From: Planctomycetota bacterium
Lineage (GTDB): Bacteria; Planctomycetota; Brocadiia; JAJRTI01
Length of the DNA: 8,379 nt
Direction of reading: 5' to 3'
Assembly: GCA_024278415.1 (NCBI GenBank)
Contig: JAJRTI010000424.1
Location: 1 to 8,379 of the forward strand
Shown: one piece after another, positions 1 through 5,738 of the stretch
How the letters are laid out: the number at the start of each line of letters is the position of its first letter
How positions within the stretch are numbered: the stretch's first letter is position 1
Position numbers and translations under genes: made by a program
Notes under the pieces: model-generated
The model's database searches: none
What the model was told of the DNA's origin: nothing
The model's input: the letters and a program-made list of their open reading frames with translations, nothing else

Positions 1-42
1 AACCTGGCCCCGCGCTGTAGGCGCCAGACACGATCCTTGTCT

Positions 43-217
43 CGCTCTTTCAGAGCGACGGTGCGTTGCTGGGCATGTGTTCCTGGGGCGTTGCCCCAGG
101 CTATCAGTGTTGCAGCCCGTTGGGCTGCGCGGCCGCGAAACGTGACGCACCGACATCGTTCAGAGCGCTTTATGGGGAAAGGCCAGGGCAGGCCCCTGCG
201 GGCCACGCCCTGGCCCC
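43..217. repeat. Cluster of perfect GC-rich hairpins, probable dispersed non-coding repeat
   Basis: Four hairpins lie close together. CGCTCT-ttc-AGAGCG is at 43-57, CCTGGGGC-gtt-GCCCCAGG at 82-100, and GCAGCCC-gtt-GGGCTGC at 112-128. A compound hairpin at 181-215 has outer arms GGCCAGGGC/GCCCTGGCC and inner arms GGCCC/GGGCC around ctgc. CGGTGCGT (59-66) is complementary to ACGCACCG (145-152), so the middle two hairpins can sit inside a longer-range stem. TTCAGAGCG occurs directly repeated at 49-57 and 159-167. The two central hairpins share an identical 3-nt loop. Short open frames cross the region but have no recognisable protein content and are best explained by the palindromes. Architecture of this kind is typical of interspersed palindromic repeats; copy number in the genome cannot be seen here. 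Confidence 0.6.
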
Positions 218-243
218 AATAGCCGATCATCGGCGAAGACTAA

Positions 244-351
244 AAGGCCGCGGTCAACGATGAGGCCATTGGCGTCCACGGCCCGCGCATGCTGATCGGC
301 GGACAAGAGGACATGGACGACACCGTTGACGCTATCATCAAGATCCGGTAA
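244..351 (+). pseudogene. C-terminal remnant of a DegT/DnrJ/EryC1/StrS-type aminotransferase
   Basis: This frame gives about 35 codons, beginning KAAVNDEAIGV and ending in LIGGQEDMDDTVDAIIKIR before TAA (349-351). The (L/I)LG-x-x-EDMDDIVEAI-x-KI pattern is the familiar tail of DegT-family PLP-dependent sugar aminotransferases. The frame is closed by TAA at 241-243 just upstream and is joined there to the hairpin repeat, so the catalytic part is absent. Beyond the 349 stop the same frame reads NADEL, which again resembles the usual family ending (KIRENADEL); this hints that the stop itself may be a decay mutation. The identification rests on a short stretch recognised by eye and could be coincidental. 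There is no sign that the fragment is translated. Confidence 0.5.
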
Positions 352-397
352 AACGCGGACGAACTAATTCGCTCAACCAAACAGGAGTGGCCAATAG

Positions 398-1672
398 ATG
401 GCTGAACCGAACCGACCAGACACGCCAGCAGTTCCCGAACAAGACCGACAGGTGCTGCGCGAGCTTGGACGAAGAAAGGCAGAGATCGCGGCTCTGCCAG
501 TCCAGGAGGAGCGCAGGCGCCTCTGGACGAAGCTCAACGACCTCGACTCCGTCAGGCCCATGGTCTGGCTCTTCGAAGTGCCCTGGAATGAGATGAACGT
601 AGACGACGAACTCACCGTCCGATGCACGGAACCATATTGCCAGAGATTGGAGCTTTCGCTTCGGCAGGAACTCTACCAGTGGGACCACATGCAGGGCGAC
701 ATGGTGGTCGAGCCGGCCATCCCCGTCCCGCCCGCTATCGGCGACACGGGGTTCGGCCTGTCGGAAGCTGTCGACGTCGCGCGCACGGACGCGACCAGCT
801 CCGTCGTGTCCCGCCACTTCCACATCCAGATCAAAGACGAAGCGGACATCGAGAAGATTCAGATGCCCAAGGTGACGCTGAACCAGGAGGCATGGGATCG
901 CAATCATGAACTGCTGAGCGAGATCTTCGACGGTGTCATCCCGGTCGAGAAGACGGGCATAAAGGGCACGAGCATCGCTCCGTGGGACTGGCTCATCCGC
1001 ATGACCGGCGTCGACGGCCCGCTCATGGACATGGTGACGCGCCCAGACTACGTGCACCGGCTCATGGACCGACTCACCACCGCGTACATGCGCCGCCTCG
1101 AACAGTACGAGGAACTCAACATCCTCGCCCTCAACAACGAGCGGTGGCTGGGCGGCGGGCCGCAGTTCACCGACGAACTCCCGCCGAAAAATTACGACCC
1201 CCAGCGGATTCGGACCCGCGATATGTGGGGACGCACCATGTCCCAGATCTTCTCGACCGTGTCCCCAACCATGCACGAGGAATTCGCGCTCCAGTACGAA
1301 TGCCGCTACCTCAGCCGTTTCGGCCTGACCTACTACGGATGCTGCGAGCCGCTGGACAAGAAGGTCGGTATCCTGCGCAAGCACGTGCCGAACCTGCGCA
1401 AGATCTCCATGAGCCCGTGGATCGACCTGGACGTGGCCGCGGACAACGTCGCCGCGGACTTCGTCTTCTCATGGAAACCAAACCCGGCCGTGTTCACTGA
1501 CAACCCCTGGAATCCCGAACGGGTGCGGCAGGATATGAGGGCGACCCTCGAGCGCCTCCGCGGCATGCACGTCGAGATCATCATGAAGGACATCAGCACC
1601 GTGCAGTATCACCCCGAGCATCTCTGGGAATGGGCGCAGATCGCGTCCGAGGTGGCGGAGGAGTTTGTGTGA
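398..1672 (+). CDS. Uroporphyrinogen decarboxylase-fold protein (non-haem, methyltransferase-like)
   Basis: A 424-residue protein of the uroporphyrinogen-III decarboxylase/cobamide methyltransferase (URO-D) superfamily. Visible features are an N-terminal helical region (residues 1-50), a central segment with TSIAPWDWLIRMTG (191-204), a run of helices (205-245), and NNERWLGGG (246-254). Next come FGLTYYGCCEPLDKK (308-322) and a C-terminal barrel part ending in VEIIMKDISTVQYHPEHLWEW. It is longer than HemE (about 350 residues) and lacks the HemE N-terminal substrate-binding signature, so haem synthesis is unlikely. In the related MtaA/CmuA/MtbA methyltransferases a His-x-Cys plus a distal Cys bind zinc. 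Here the comparable loop carries C315-C316 followed by E317, so metal or corrinoid use is possible but unproven. The ATG at 398 is chosen because AGGAG (383-387) lies 10 nt upstream. The gene appears monocistronic; the substrate is unknown. Confidence 0.8.
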   Translation: MAEPNRPDTPAVPEQDRQVLRELGRRKAEIAALPVQEERRRLWTKLNDLDSVRPMVWLFEVPWNEMNVDDELTVRCTEPYCQRLELSLRQELYQWDHMQGDMVVEPAIPVPPAIGDTGFGLSEAVDVARTDATSSVVSRHFHIQIKDEADIEKIQMPKVTLNQEAWDRNHELLSEIFDGVIPVEKTGIKGTSIAPWDWLIRMTGVDGPLMDMVTRPDYVHRLMDRLTTAYMRRLEQYEELNILALNNERWLGGGPQFTDELPPKNYDPQRIRTRDMWGRTMSQIFSTVSPTMHEEFALQYECRYLSRFGLTYYGCCEPLDKKVGILRKHVPNLRKISMSPWIDLDVAADNVAADFVFSWKPNPAVFTDNPWNPERVRQDMRATLERLRGMHVEIIMKDISTVQYHPEHLWEWAQIASEVAEEFV

Positions 1673-1846
1673 CGTCGCGAGGCCCCATTCGTTTGCGAGA
1701 GAGGCCACGAGGCGGTTGGATGGCGGTGGCGCAAGAGGCCAGTCGCCTCCTCGAATCTGGGCCCCCGTGGGCGCCCCCAGGATCCAGTCCGTCCGCCGCA
1801 AATGACTTGGGATCCATGCACCAGCAACAACGCGACCAAATAGGAG
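1673..1846. other. Intergenic region between the URO-D-like gene and the rplM promoter
   Basis: No gene is supported. Two small inverted repeats follow the URO-D-like stop codon: GAGGC-cagtc-GCCTC (1735-1749), and a G/C-rich stem with CTGGG (1757-1761) pairing CCCAG (1776-1780). Neither is followed by a T-run, so neither is a canonical intrinsic terminator, although they could protect or end the upstream transcript. Confidence 0.35.
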
Positions 1847-1875
1847 TTGACAATTGCGCCAGCACCGACTAACAT
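1847..1875 (+). promoter_or_regulatory. Sigma-70-type promoter for rplM-rpsI
   Basis: A perfect -35 hexamer TTGACA (1847-1852) is separated by 17 bp from TAACAT (1870-1875), which keeps the key T1, A2 and T6 positions of the -10 box. Transcription would start near 1882 and give a leader of roughly 65 nt before the rplM ATG. The position directly upstream of a ribosomal protein operon supports the call. Confidence 0.7.
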
Positions 1876-1917
1876 ATGGGTCTCCCTATTCCCCCCCATA
1901 ACGCCTATGAGCGCGTC

Positions 1918-1933
1918 ATTGGCCTGAGCCAAT
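1918..1933 (+). promoter_or_regulatory. Perfect hairpin in the rplM leader, just before the start codon
   Basis: ATTGGC-ctga-GCCAAT forms a perfect 6-bp stem with a 4-nt loop, ending 14 nt before the rplM ATG. The only Shine-Dalgarno-like sequence (GAGAG, 1939-1943) follows at once. In Escherichia coli the L13-S9 leader is a target of autogenous control by L13; a similar role here is inference from position only. Confidence 0.35.
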
Positions 1934-1947
1934 AGACCGAGAGTGCT

Positions 1948-2376
1948 ATGAAAACGTACGTTGCTAAACCCGGCGAAGTCGATCAGAAGTGGTTCGTGGT
2001 CGACGCGGCCGACAAAGTGCTGGGCCGTATGGCCACGCGAATCGCCAAGCGACTCCAAGGCAAACATAAGCCCGAATACACGCCACACGTGGACACGGGC
2101 GACTTCGTGGTGGTCGTGAACGCGGAGAAAATCCGCCTGACCGGCAAGAAGATGGACACCATGGAGTACGACCACTATTCGGGCTACACGGGCGGCCGCA
2201 ACATCGTGCCGATTCGGCGCGTGCTGGAGCGCCACCCCGAACGTGTCGTGCAAAAGGCCGTCGAGCGCATGATGCCCAAGACGACGCTTGGCCGCAGAAT
2301 GCTCAAGAAGCTCAAGGTCTACGCAGGCCCCGAACACCAACACCAGGCCCAGCAGCCTGAACCACTCGAACTGTAA
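1948..2376 (+). CDS. rplM: Large ribosomal subunit protein uL13
   Basis: A 142-residue protein, the usual bacterial L13 length. Landmarks of the family are the N-terminal [20 protein letters not shown] (14-33), the [27 protein letters not shown] segment (starting at 36), TGKKM, a HYSGYTGG loop, and the C-terminal [31 protein letters not shown] region. L13 is an early-assembly 23S rRNA-binding protein of the 50S subunit. It is the first gene of the conserved L13-S9 pair; its TAA is followed by 16 nt and the rpsI ATG. The upstream Shine-Dalgarno sequence is weak (GAGAG), and a small hairpin lies directly before it. Confidence 0.98.
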   Translation: MKTYVAKPGEVDQKWFVVDAADKVLGRMATRIAKRLQGKHKPEYTPHVDTGDFVVVVNAEKIRLTGKKMDTMEYDHYSGYTGGRNIVPIRRVLERHPERVVQKAVERMMPKTTLGRRMLKKLKVYAGPEHQHQAQQPEPLEL

Positions 2377-2392
2377 CCGACCGAGGATAAGA

Positions 2393-2788
2393 ATGGTCAA
2401 CGATCTGTACTTCTGGGGAACCGGCCGCCGCAAATCATCCGTCGCTCGCGTACGTCTGCGCCCGGGCGGAGGCGACTTCACAGTCAACGGCAAGCCGTGC
2501 GAAGAGTTCTTCACGCGCGAGCGCGACCAGGCGGCCGTGCGCGCACCGCTCACCGCGACCAAGACGTTGGGGCAATTCGATATCCACGTGAACGTGAAGG
2601 GCGGAGGCCCTACCGGCCAGGCCGGCGCGGTGCTGCTCGGCATCGCTCGCGCGCTGTGCAAGGCGCAGACCGATCTGGAGGACGCCCTGCGCGAGGGTGG
2701 CTACCTGACTCGCGATAGCCGCATGGTCGAGCGCAAGAAATACGGCCGACGCGGCGCACGACGCGGCTGCCAGTTCTCCAAGCGCTAA
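2393..2788 (+). CDS. rpsI: Small ribosomal subunit protein uS9
   Basis: A 131-residue S9. The opening FWGTGRRKSSVARVRL (7-22), the central VNVKGGGPTGQAGAVLLGIARAL, and the basic tail (DSRMVERKKYGRRGARRGCQFSKR) are diagnostic. The C-terminal SKR reaches the ribosomal P-site tRNA in characterised ribosomes. The frame is open further upstream, to 2288, but that part overlaps rplM and is unlike S9. The ATG at 2393 has AGGA at 2384-2387 and gives the normal family length. It is co-transcribed with rplM and followed by a strong terminator. Confidence 0.98.
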   Translation: MVNDLYFWGTGRRKSSVARVRLRPGGGDFTVNGKPCEEFFTRERDQAAVRAPLTATKTLGQFDIHVNVKGGGPTGQAGAVLLGIARALCKAQTDLEDALREGGYLTRDSRMVERKKYGRRGARRGCQFSKR

Positions 2789-2817
2789 GTCCGCTGCCTA
2801 CACCGCTACGCAGTACC

Positions 2818-2854
2818 AAGACGCCCAGTCCCACCGGGACGCGGGCGTCTTTTT
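2818..2854 (+). terminator. Intrinsic terminator of the rplM-rpsI operon
   Basis: AAGACGCCC (2818-2826) pairs perfectly with GGGCGTCTT (2843-2851). An inner stem GTCCC-acc-GGGAC (2828-2840) stacks on it, and the run TTTTT (2850-2854) ends the structure. It lies 30 nt after the rpsI stop codon, in the gap before the convergent FAD oxidoreductase gene. Confidence 0.92.
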
Positions 2855-2904
2855 GTATGGCTGCCCCCCCCACGGGCGGGAGCCTTCCGCATCTCTTCAT
2901 CGCG

Positions 2905-4335
2905 CTACAGCAACACTCCCTGTGCGGCTAACGTCTCCCTCAGCGCGGCCACGTCCACAGTGCGCGGCCCCCCGCCATCGCTGGCGCACATCGCGGCCGC
3001 GACGCCCGCGGCCTCGCCGGTGACCATGCACTGCACGGTCGTGCGCGCACAGCCGAAGGCTTCGTGCGTGTAGGACGCGCAGCGGCCAACCACGAACAAA
3101 CCGTCAATGCCTTTGGGCACGAGGCAGCGGTAGGGAATGCGGAAGTACCAGTCCCGCGGCACTTCCCTCTTCTTGATGGCGTCGGGGATCCCATGCGCAT
3201 CGACCGTATGCGCGCCCCGGCCGATCGAGTCCTCGAAGTCGCGGCCCGCGAGCACGTCCTCGATCGTGAGCACGTACTCGCCCACCACGCGCCGCGTCTC
3301 GCGCACGCACACGTCTGGGCAGTCGAGCAAGAAACTCTCCTCGAACCCCGGCAGCAGGCGAATGTCGTCGATCTGCTTGCGCATGATGTCGCGCATCGCG
3401 CTCTCGCCCTGCGTCAAGTCTTTCACGAGCAGACCGTTGCCGCCATAACAAGGGCAGCACAGCGTCACCACGCCCGGGTCGGGGCTGTTGTAGACCTGGA
3501 GGCCGATCTCCTTGCCCTTGGCCACGAACGTGACCATTTCGCCCTTGAGGAATCGCTCGTACGCGTCGTTGAACGAGTAGAGCGCGAGCGCCTGCACCTG
3601 GTAGTGCTCGCGGTGCTCCTTCATGTGTTCCAAGCACCGGCGCAGGTCCACATTGCCCATGCGATACATGACGCCCATGTGCGACATCGTGCCGAGCGCG
3701 GCCGGGTCGGCTTTCGCGGCCGCATCGTCTGGGCCCACTCCGAGCACGAACTCACAGCCGGCCTTTGCCGCGACGTCGCCGTCGCCGGTGCCATCGACCA
3801 CGTTCTTGGCGAGCACCGCCTGCCGGCCCTCCTTGTTCTCGAACACCACGCCCGCGACGCGGCCGTCGTCCATGAGCACGTCGACCGCGAGGCTGTGCAG
3901 CAGGAGTTGTACACCGGCTTCCTCCATCATGTCGAGCAGCAGCCACTTGAACCGCGGCTGCGACGTGAACACATAGCTCGCCGCTGTGCCCTCCGTGCCC
4001 ACGGCCGCGCCGGCGTCGAGGAGCCGCCGCGTGATCTCCATGGGCAAGCCGCCCACGATCTGCACGGCCGCCGGATCCTTGCCCAGCTCCGCGACGATCT
4101 CGCGTTGGACGGCCTGGCTCTTCTGGTGGACGATGTAGTTCGTGAGCCCGGCATTGCCGGTCGTCATCATGCCGCCGAGCGCGCCGGAGCGCTCCGCGAG
4201 CATCGTGGTCGCCCCAGCTCGCGCCGCGGCGATCGCGGCCGCGCAGCCGGCCGGGCCTCCGCCGACGACGAGCACGTCCACGTCCGCGACGATTTGAGTC
4301 TCGATGGTGGTGGTGATGGTCTCGTGAGTGGGCAT
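2905..4335 (-). CDS. FAD-dependent oxidoreductase (PF12831-like)
   Basis: A 476-residue flavoprotein. A Rossmann dinucleotide fold begins at DVDVLVVGGGPAGCAAAIAAARAG (19-41), with GGGPAG at 25-30 and the ribose-binding acid E48. A second FAD-contact segment reads VVDGTGDGDVAAKAG (179-193). VRETRRVVGEY (344-354) and the C-terminal GLFVVGRCASYTHEAFGCARTTVQCMVTGEAAGVAAA complete the FAD site and match the FAD_oxidored family common in sugar-degrading environmental bacteria. A CCPCYGG segment (293-299) adds extra cysteines. No signal peptide is seen, so it should be cytoplasmic. The frame extends upstream to 4518, but that would overlap the previous gene by about 110 nt with low-complexity arginine-rich sequence, so the ATG at 4335 is preferred even though no good Shine-Dalgarno sequence precedes it. 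It lies 73 nt downstream of radical SAM gene A and is probably the last gene of the unit. Substrate unknown. Confidence 0.88.
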   Translation of the reverse strand: MPTHETITTTIETQIVADVDVLVVGGGPAGCAAAIAAARAGATTMLAERSGALGGMMTTGNAGLTNYIVHQKSQAVQREIVAELGKDPAAVQIVGGLPMEITRRLLDAGAAVGTEGTAASYVFTSQPRFKWLLLDMMEEAGVQLLLHSLAVDVLMDDGRVAGVVFENKEGRQAVLAKNVVDGTGDGDVAAKAGCEFVLGVGPDDAAAKADPAALGTMSHMGVMYRMGNVDLRRCLEHMKEHREHYQVQALALYSFNDAYERFLKGEMVTFVAKGKEIGLQVYNSPDPGVVTLCCPCYGGNGLLVKDLTQGESAMRDIMRKQIDDIRLLPGFEESFLLDCPDVCVRETRRVVGEYVLTIEDVLAGRDFEDSIGRGAHTVDAHGIPDAIKKREVPRDWYFRIPYRCLVPKGIDGLFVVGRCASYTHEAFGCARTTVQCMVTGEAAGVAAAMCASDGGGPRTVDVAALRETLAAQGVLL

Positions 4336-4408
4336 GTTAGGACTCGCGGCAAGGGATATGGTTGATGGTGTCCCATGTCTTGGGGACGACGCCGACGCGT
4401 GCTCGACC

Positions 4409-5662
4409 TCAGCCTGCGGCTTCGGGCAGTGGGCCCGCGGTCGCCGGAGCGCTGTACGGCCCGCAGTTGCACATGTACCGGTCCGGGTGTTGCCCGCGCG
4501 TGGCGAACCAGTTCGCATAGTGCTCCCACATGCGCCTCAGTTCGCGGCAGAAGGCGACCGGCGTGGCCCTGTCCCAGCGGTCGATCTCGTCGAAGAACGC
4601 CTCGTAGACCTTCCGGCGAAACGCATCAGGCACCTGGCAGCCGAACTCGACGTCCTCACCCTGCACGGACTTCATGGCCTCGACGAATTCCTCGTCGAGC
4701 AGGTCCAGGTCGAAGTCGCGGCAGATCGCGTCATAGTTGAGGAACCGAATCGTCTCGATAGTGATCACGTCGGGCTTCACATTCTCGAACAATAGGCGGA
4801 TGGCCTCGCGGTTCTCCTCCTCCCAGTTTTTCACGGGCACGATGGGCGAGAAGCGCACGCGAACCGCGTAGCCAGCCTCTTGGCACTTGCGCATGGCCTC
4901 GATGCGCGCCTCCATAGATGCGGAGCGCCATTCGATGTCAGTGCTCTGCGTGCGTCCGCTCAGGCTCCAGCAGCAGACCGTGTGGCCGCGGTGGTCGTAG
5001 TCGAGCAGGAAGCCCACGTTATCGCTCTTGCCCACGTACAGCTCCAGCGCTCGGCCGGGCTGCTGCGCAAAGTAGTCCACGAGCAGCTTCGTCGCGCCCG
5101 ACTCCGGCTCGAAGCAAACCGAGTCGGTGTAGTTATCCCACTGGAACAGCGTCTGCTTGGGGCACTTCTCGATCCACTCGTCGAGCCGGCTGACGTAGTC
5201 CTCCATGTTCATCATGACGTTCAGGCACCCGCTCAGCGAGCAGTACGAGCAGCGGAAGTGGCAGCCGGTGATAGTGTGGATCTGCCACGCCGGCTGGCAC
5301 ACCGCGCCGGTCTTCTTGCGATGCGCGGCTGAGCCGGAGTCGCGCCAATCGAAGCCGCCGTACCCGTTGTATTTCAGGTTGTTCAGGGCCGGGTACTGCT
5401 CGATGCGGCGCTGCTTCTCCTCCTCAGAGTCGTCGAAGCGGAACCGGTTGAGGATGACAATGACCTTGTGGTCAGAGCGCATGCCGTTGCGGGGTGTATG
5501 AGCCAACTCCGTCGCGACGATCGCGTTGAGCGCTTCATCGTCGACGTGGAGCACTTCGTCGGCCGCGATGCCCGTGCGCAGCCGGTCCGCGCGGGCCTTC
5601 ATGAGCGGGTCGTCTTCAACGCCTTCGACGATGAGAAGTTTCGAGGCCGTGATGGGCAGCAT
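4409..5662 (-). CDS. SPL-like radical SAM protein, paralogue A
   Basis: A 417-residue radical SAM enzyme. The 4Fe-4S/SAM motif is C134-HFR-C138-SY-C141 (CX3CX2C), preceded by VCQPAWQIHTITG. Later segments LELYVGKSDNVGFLLDYDHRG (starting at 206), IEAMRKCQEAGY and RVRFSPIVPVKNWEEE (269-284) match the body of spore photoproduct lyase (SPL). Aligned by eye from recall to the Bacillus subtilis SPL, the hydrogen-donor Cys141 falls on Y178, and Tyr99 (after the third cluster Cys) is S142; Tyr97 is kept as Y140. C183 (in CFEPE) lies five residues after Y178. The C-terminus carries C398-N-C400-GPY. It is longer than SPL (about 340 residues) because of N- and C-terminal additions. AAGGAG (5672-5677) precedes the ATG across nine consecutive C. 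The substrate is unknown; DNA photoproduct repair looks unlikely. Confidence 0.85.
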   Translation of the reverse strand: MLPITASKLLIVEGVEDDPLMKARADRLRTGIAADEVLHVDDEALNAIVATELAHTPRNGMRSDHKVIVILNRFRFDDSEEEKQRRIEQYPALNNLKYNGYGGFDWRDSGSAAHRKKTGAVCQPAWQIHTITGCHFRCSYCSLSGCLNVMMNMEDYVSRLDEWIEKCPKQTLFQWDNYTDSVCFEPESGATKLLVDYFAQQPGRALELYVGKSDNVGFLLDYDHRGHTVCCWSLSGRTQSTDIEWRSASMEARIEAMRKCQEAGYAVRVRFSPIVPVKNWEEENREAIRLLFENVKPDVITIETIRFLNYDAICRDFDLDLLDEEFVEAMKSVQGEDVEFGCQVPDAFRRKVYEAFFDEIDRWDRATPVAFCRELRRMWEHYANWFATRGQHPDRYMCNCGPYSAPATAGPLPEAAG

Positions 5663-5677
5663 GGGGGGGGGCTCCTT
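5663..5677 (-). promoter_or_regulatory. Shine-Dalgarno plus C9 homopolymer before radical SAM gene A
   Basis: Read on the minus strand, AAGGAG (5672-5677) is followed by exactly nine C residues (5663-5671) and then the ATG (5660-5662). The whole spacer between ribosome binding site and start codon is therefore a single mononucleotide run. Gain or loss of a C would alter spacing, and hence translation, without changing the protein. Confidence 0.7.
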
Positions 5678-5680
5678 CTT

Positions 5681-5734
5681 GTCAGATCAGTCAGATCAGT
5701 CAGATCAGTCGGATCAGTCGGATCGGTCGCATCC
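5681..5734. repeat. Six-copy 9-bp tandem repeat between the radical SAM paralogues
   Basis: Consecutive 9-mers are GTCAGATCA (three copies: 5681, 5690, 5699), GTCGGATCA (5708), GTCGGATCG (5717) and GTCGCATCC (5726). The copies are identical at one end and diverge progressively towards the stop codon of paralogue B, as expected when new units are added at the end nearest paralogue A. The first five contain GATC. The array fills almost all of the gap between the B stop codon and the Shine-Dalgarno sequence of A. The period is a multiple of three, but no coding role is supported. Confidence 0.9.
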
Positions 5735-5738
5735 ATTC

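Noticed and set aside
37..263. Two short plus-strand frames through the hairpin cluster
   Set aside because: Their sequence is dictated by the palindromes, they overlap each other in different frames, and neither has a convincing ribosome binding site.
338..1384. A 348-codon open frame on the minus strand opposite the URO-D-like gene
   Set aside because: It mirrors the coding frame of a well-supported gene in GC-rich DNA, has no recognisable domain, and has composition typical of an antisense shadow.
1609..2661. A 350-codon minus-strand frame opposite rplM and rpsI
   Set aside because: It is antisense to two certain ribosomal protein genes and crosses their promoter and intergenic gap; no protein family is recognised.
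2859..2884. Hairpin GGCT(g)CCC...GGGAGCC as a minus-strand terminator for the FAD gene
   Set aside because: The stem is imperfect, sits in a C-rich run, and no T-tract follows it on the minus strand.
3064..4365. A 433-codon plus-strand frame opposite the FAD oxidoreductase
   Set aside because: His/Arg/Val-rich shadow translation without motifs; the minus strand has clear FAD-binding motifs.
4336..4408. Separate promoter for the FAD gene in the gap after radical SAM gene A
   Set aside because: Only a weak hairpin (5-bp arms, GTCCC/GGGAC) and no convincing -35/-10 pair were seen.
5681..5734. Tandem repeat as a CRISPR-like array
   Set aside because: Units are 9 bp and directly abutting, with no spacers.
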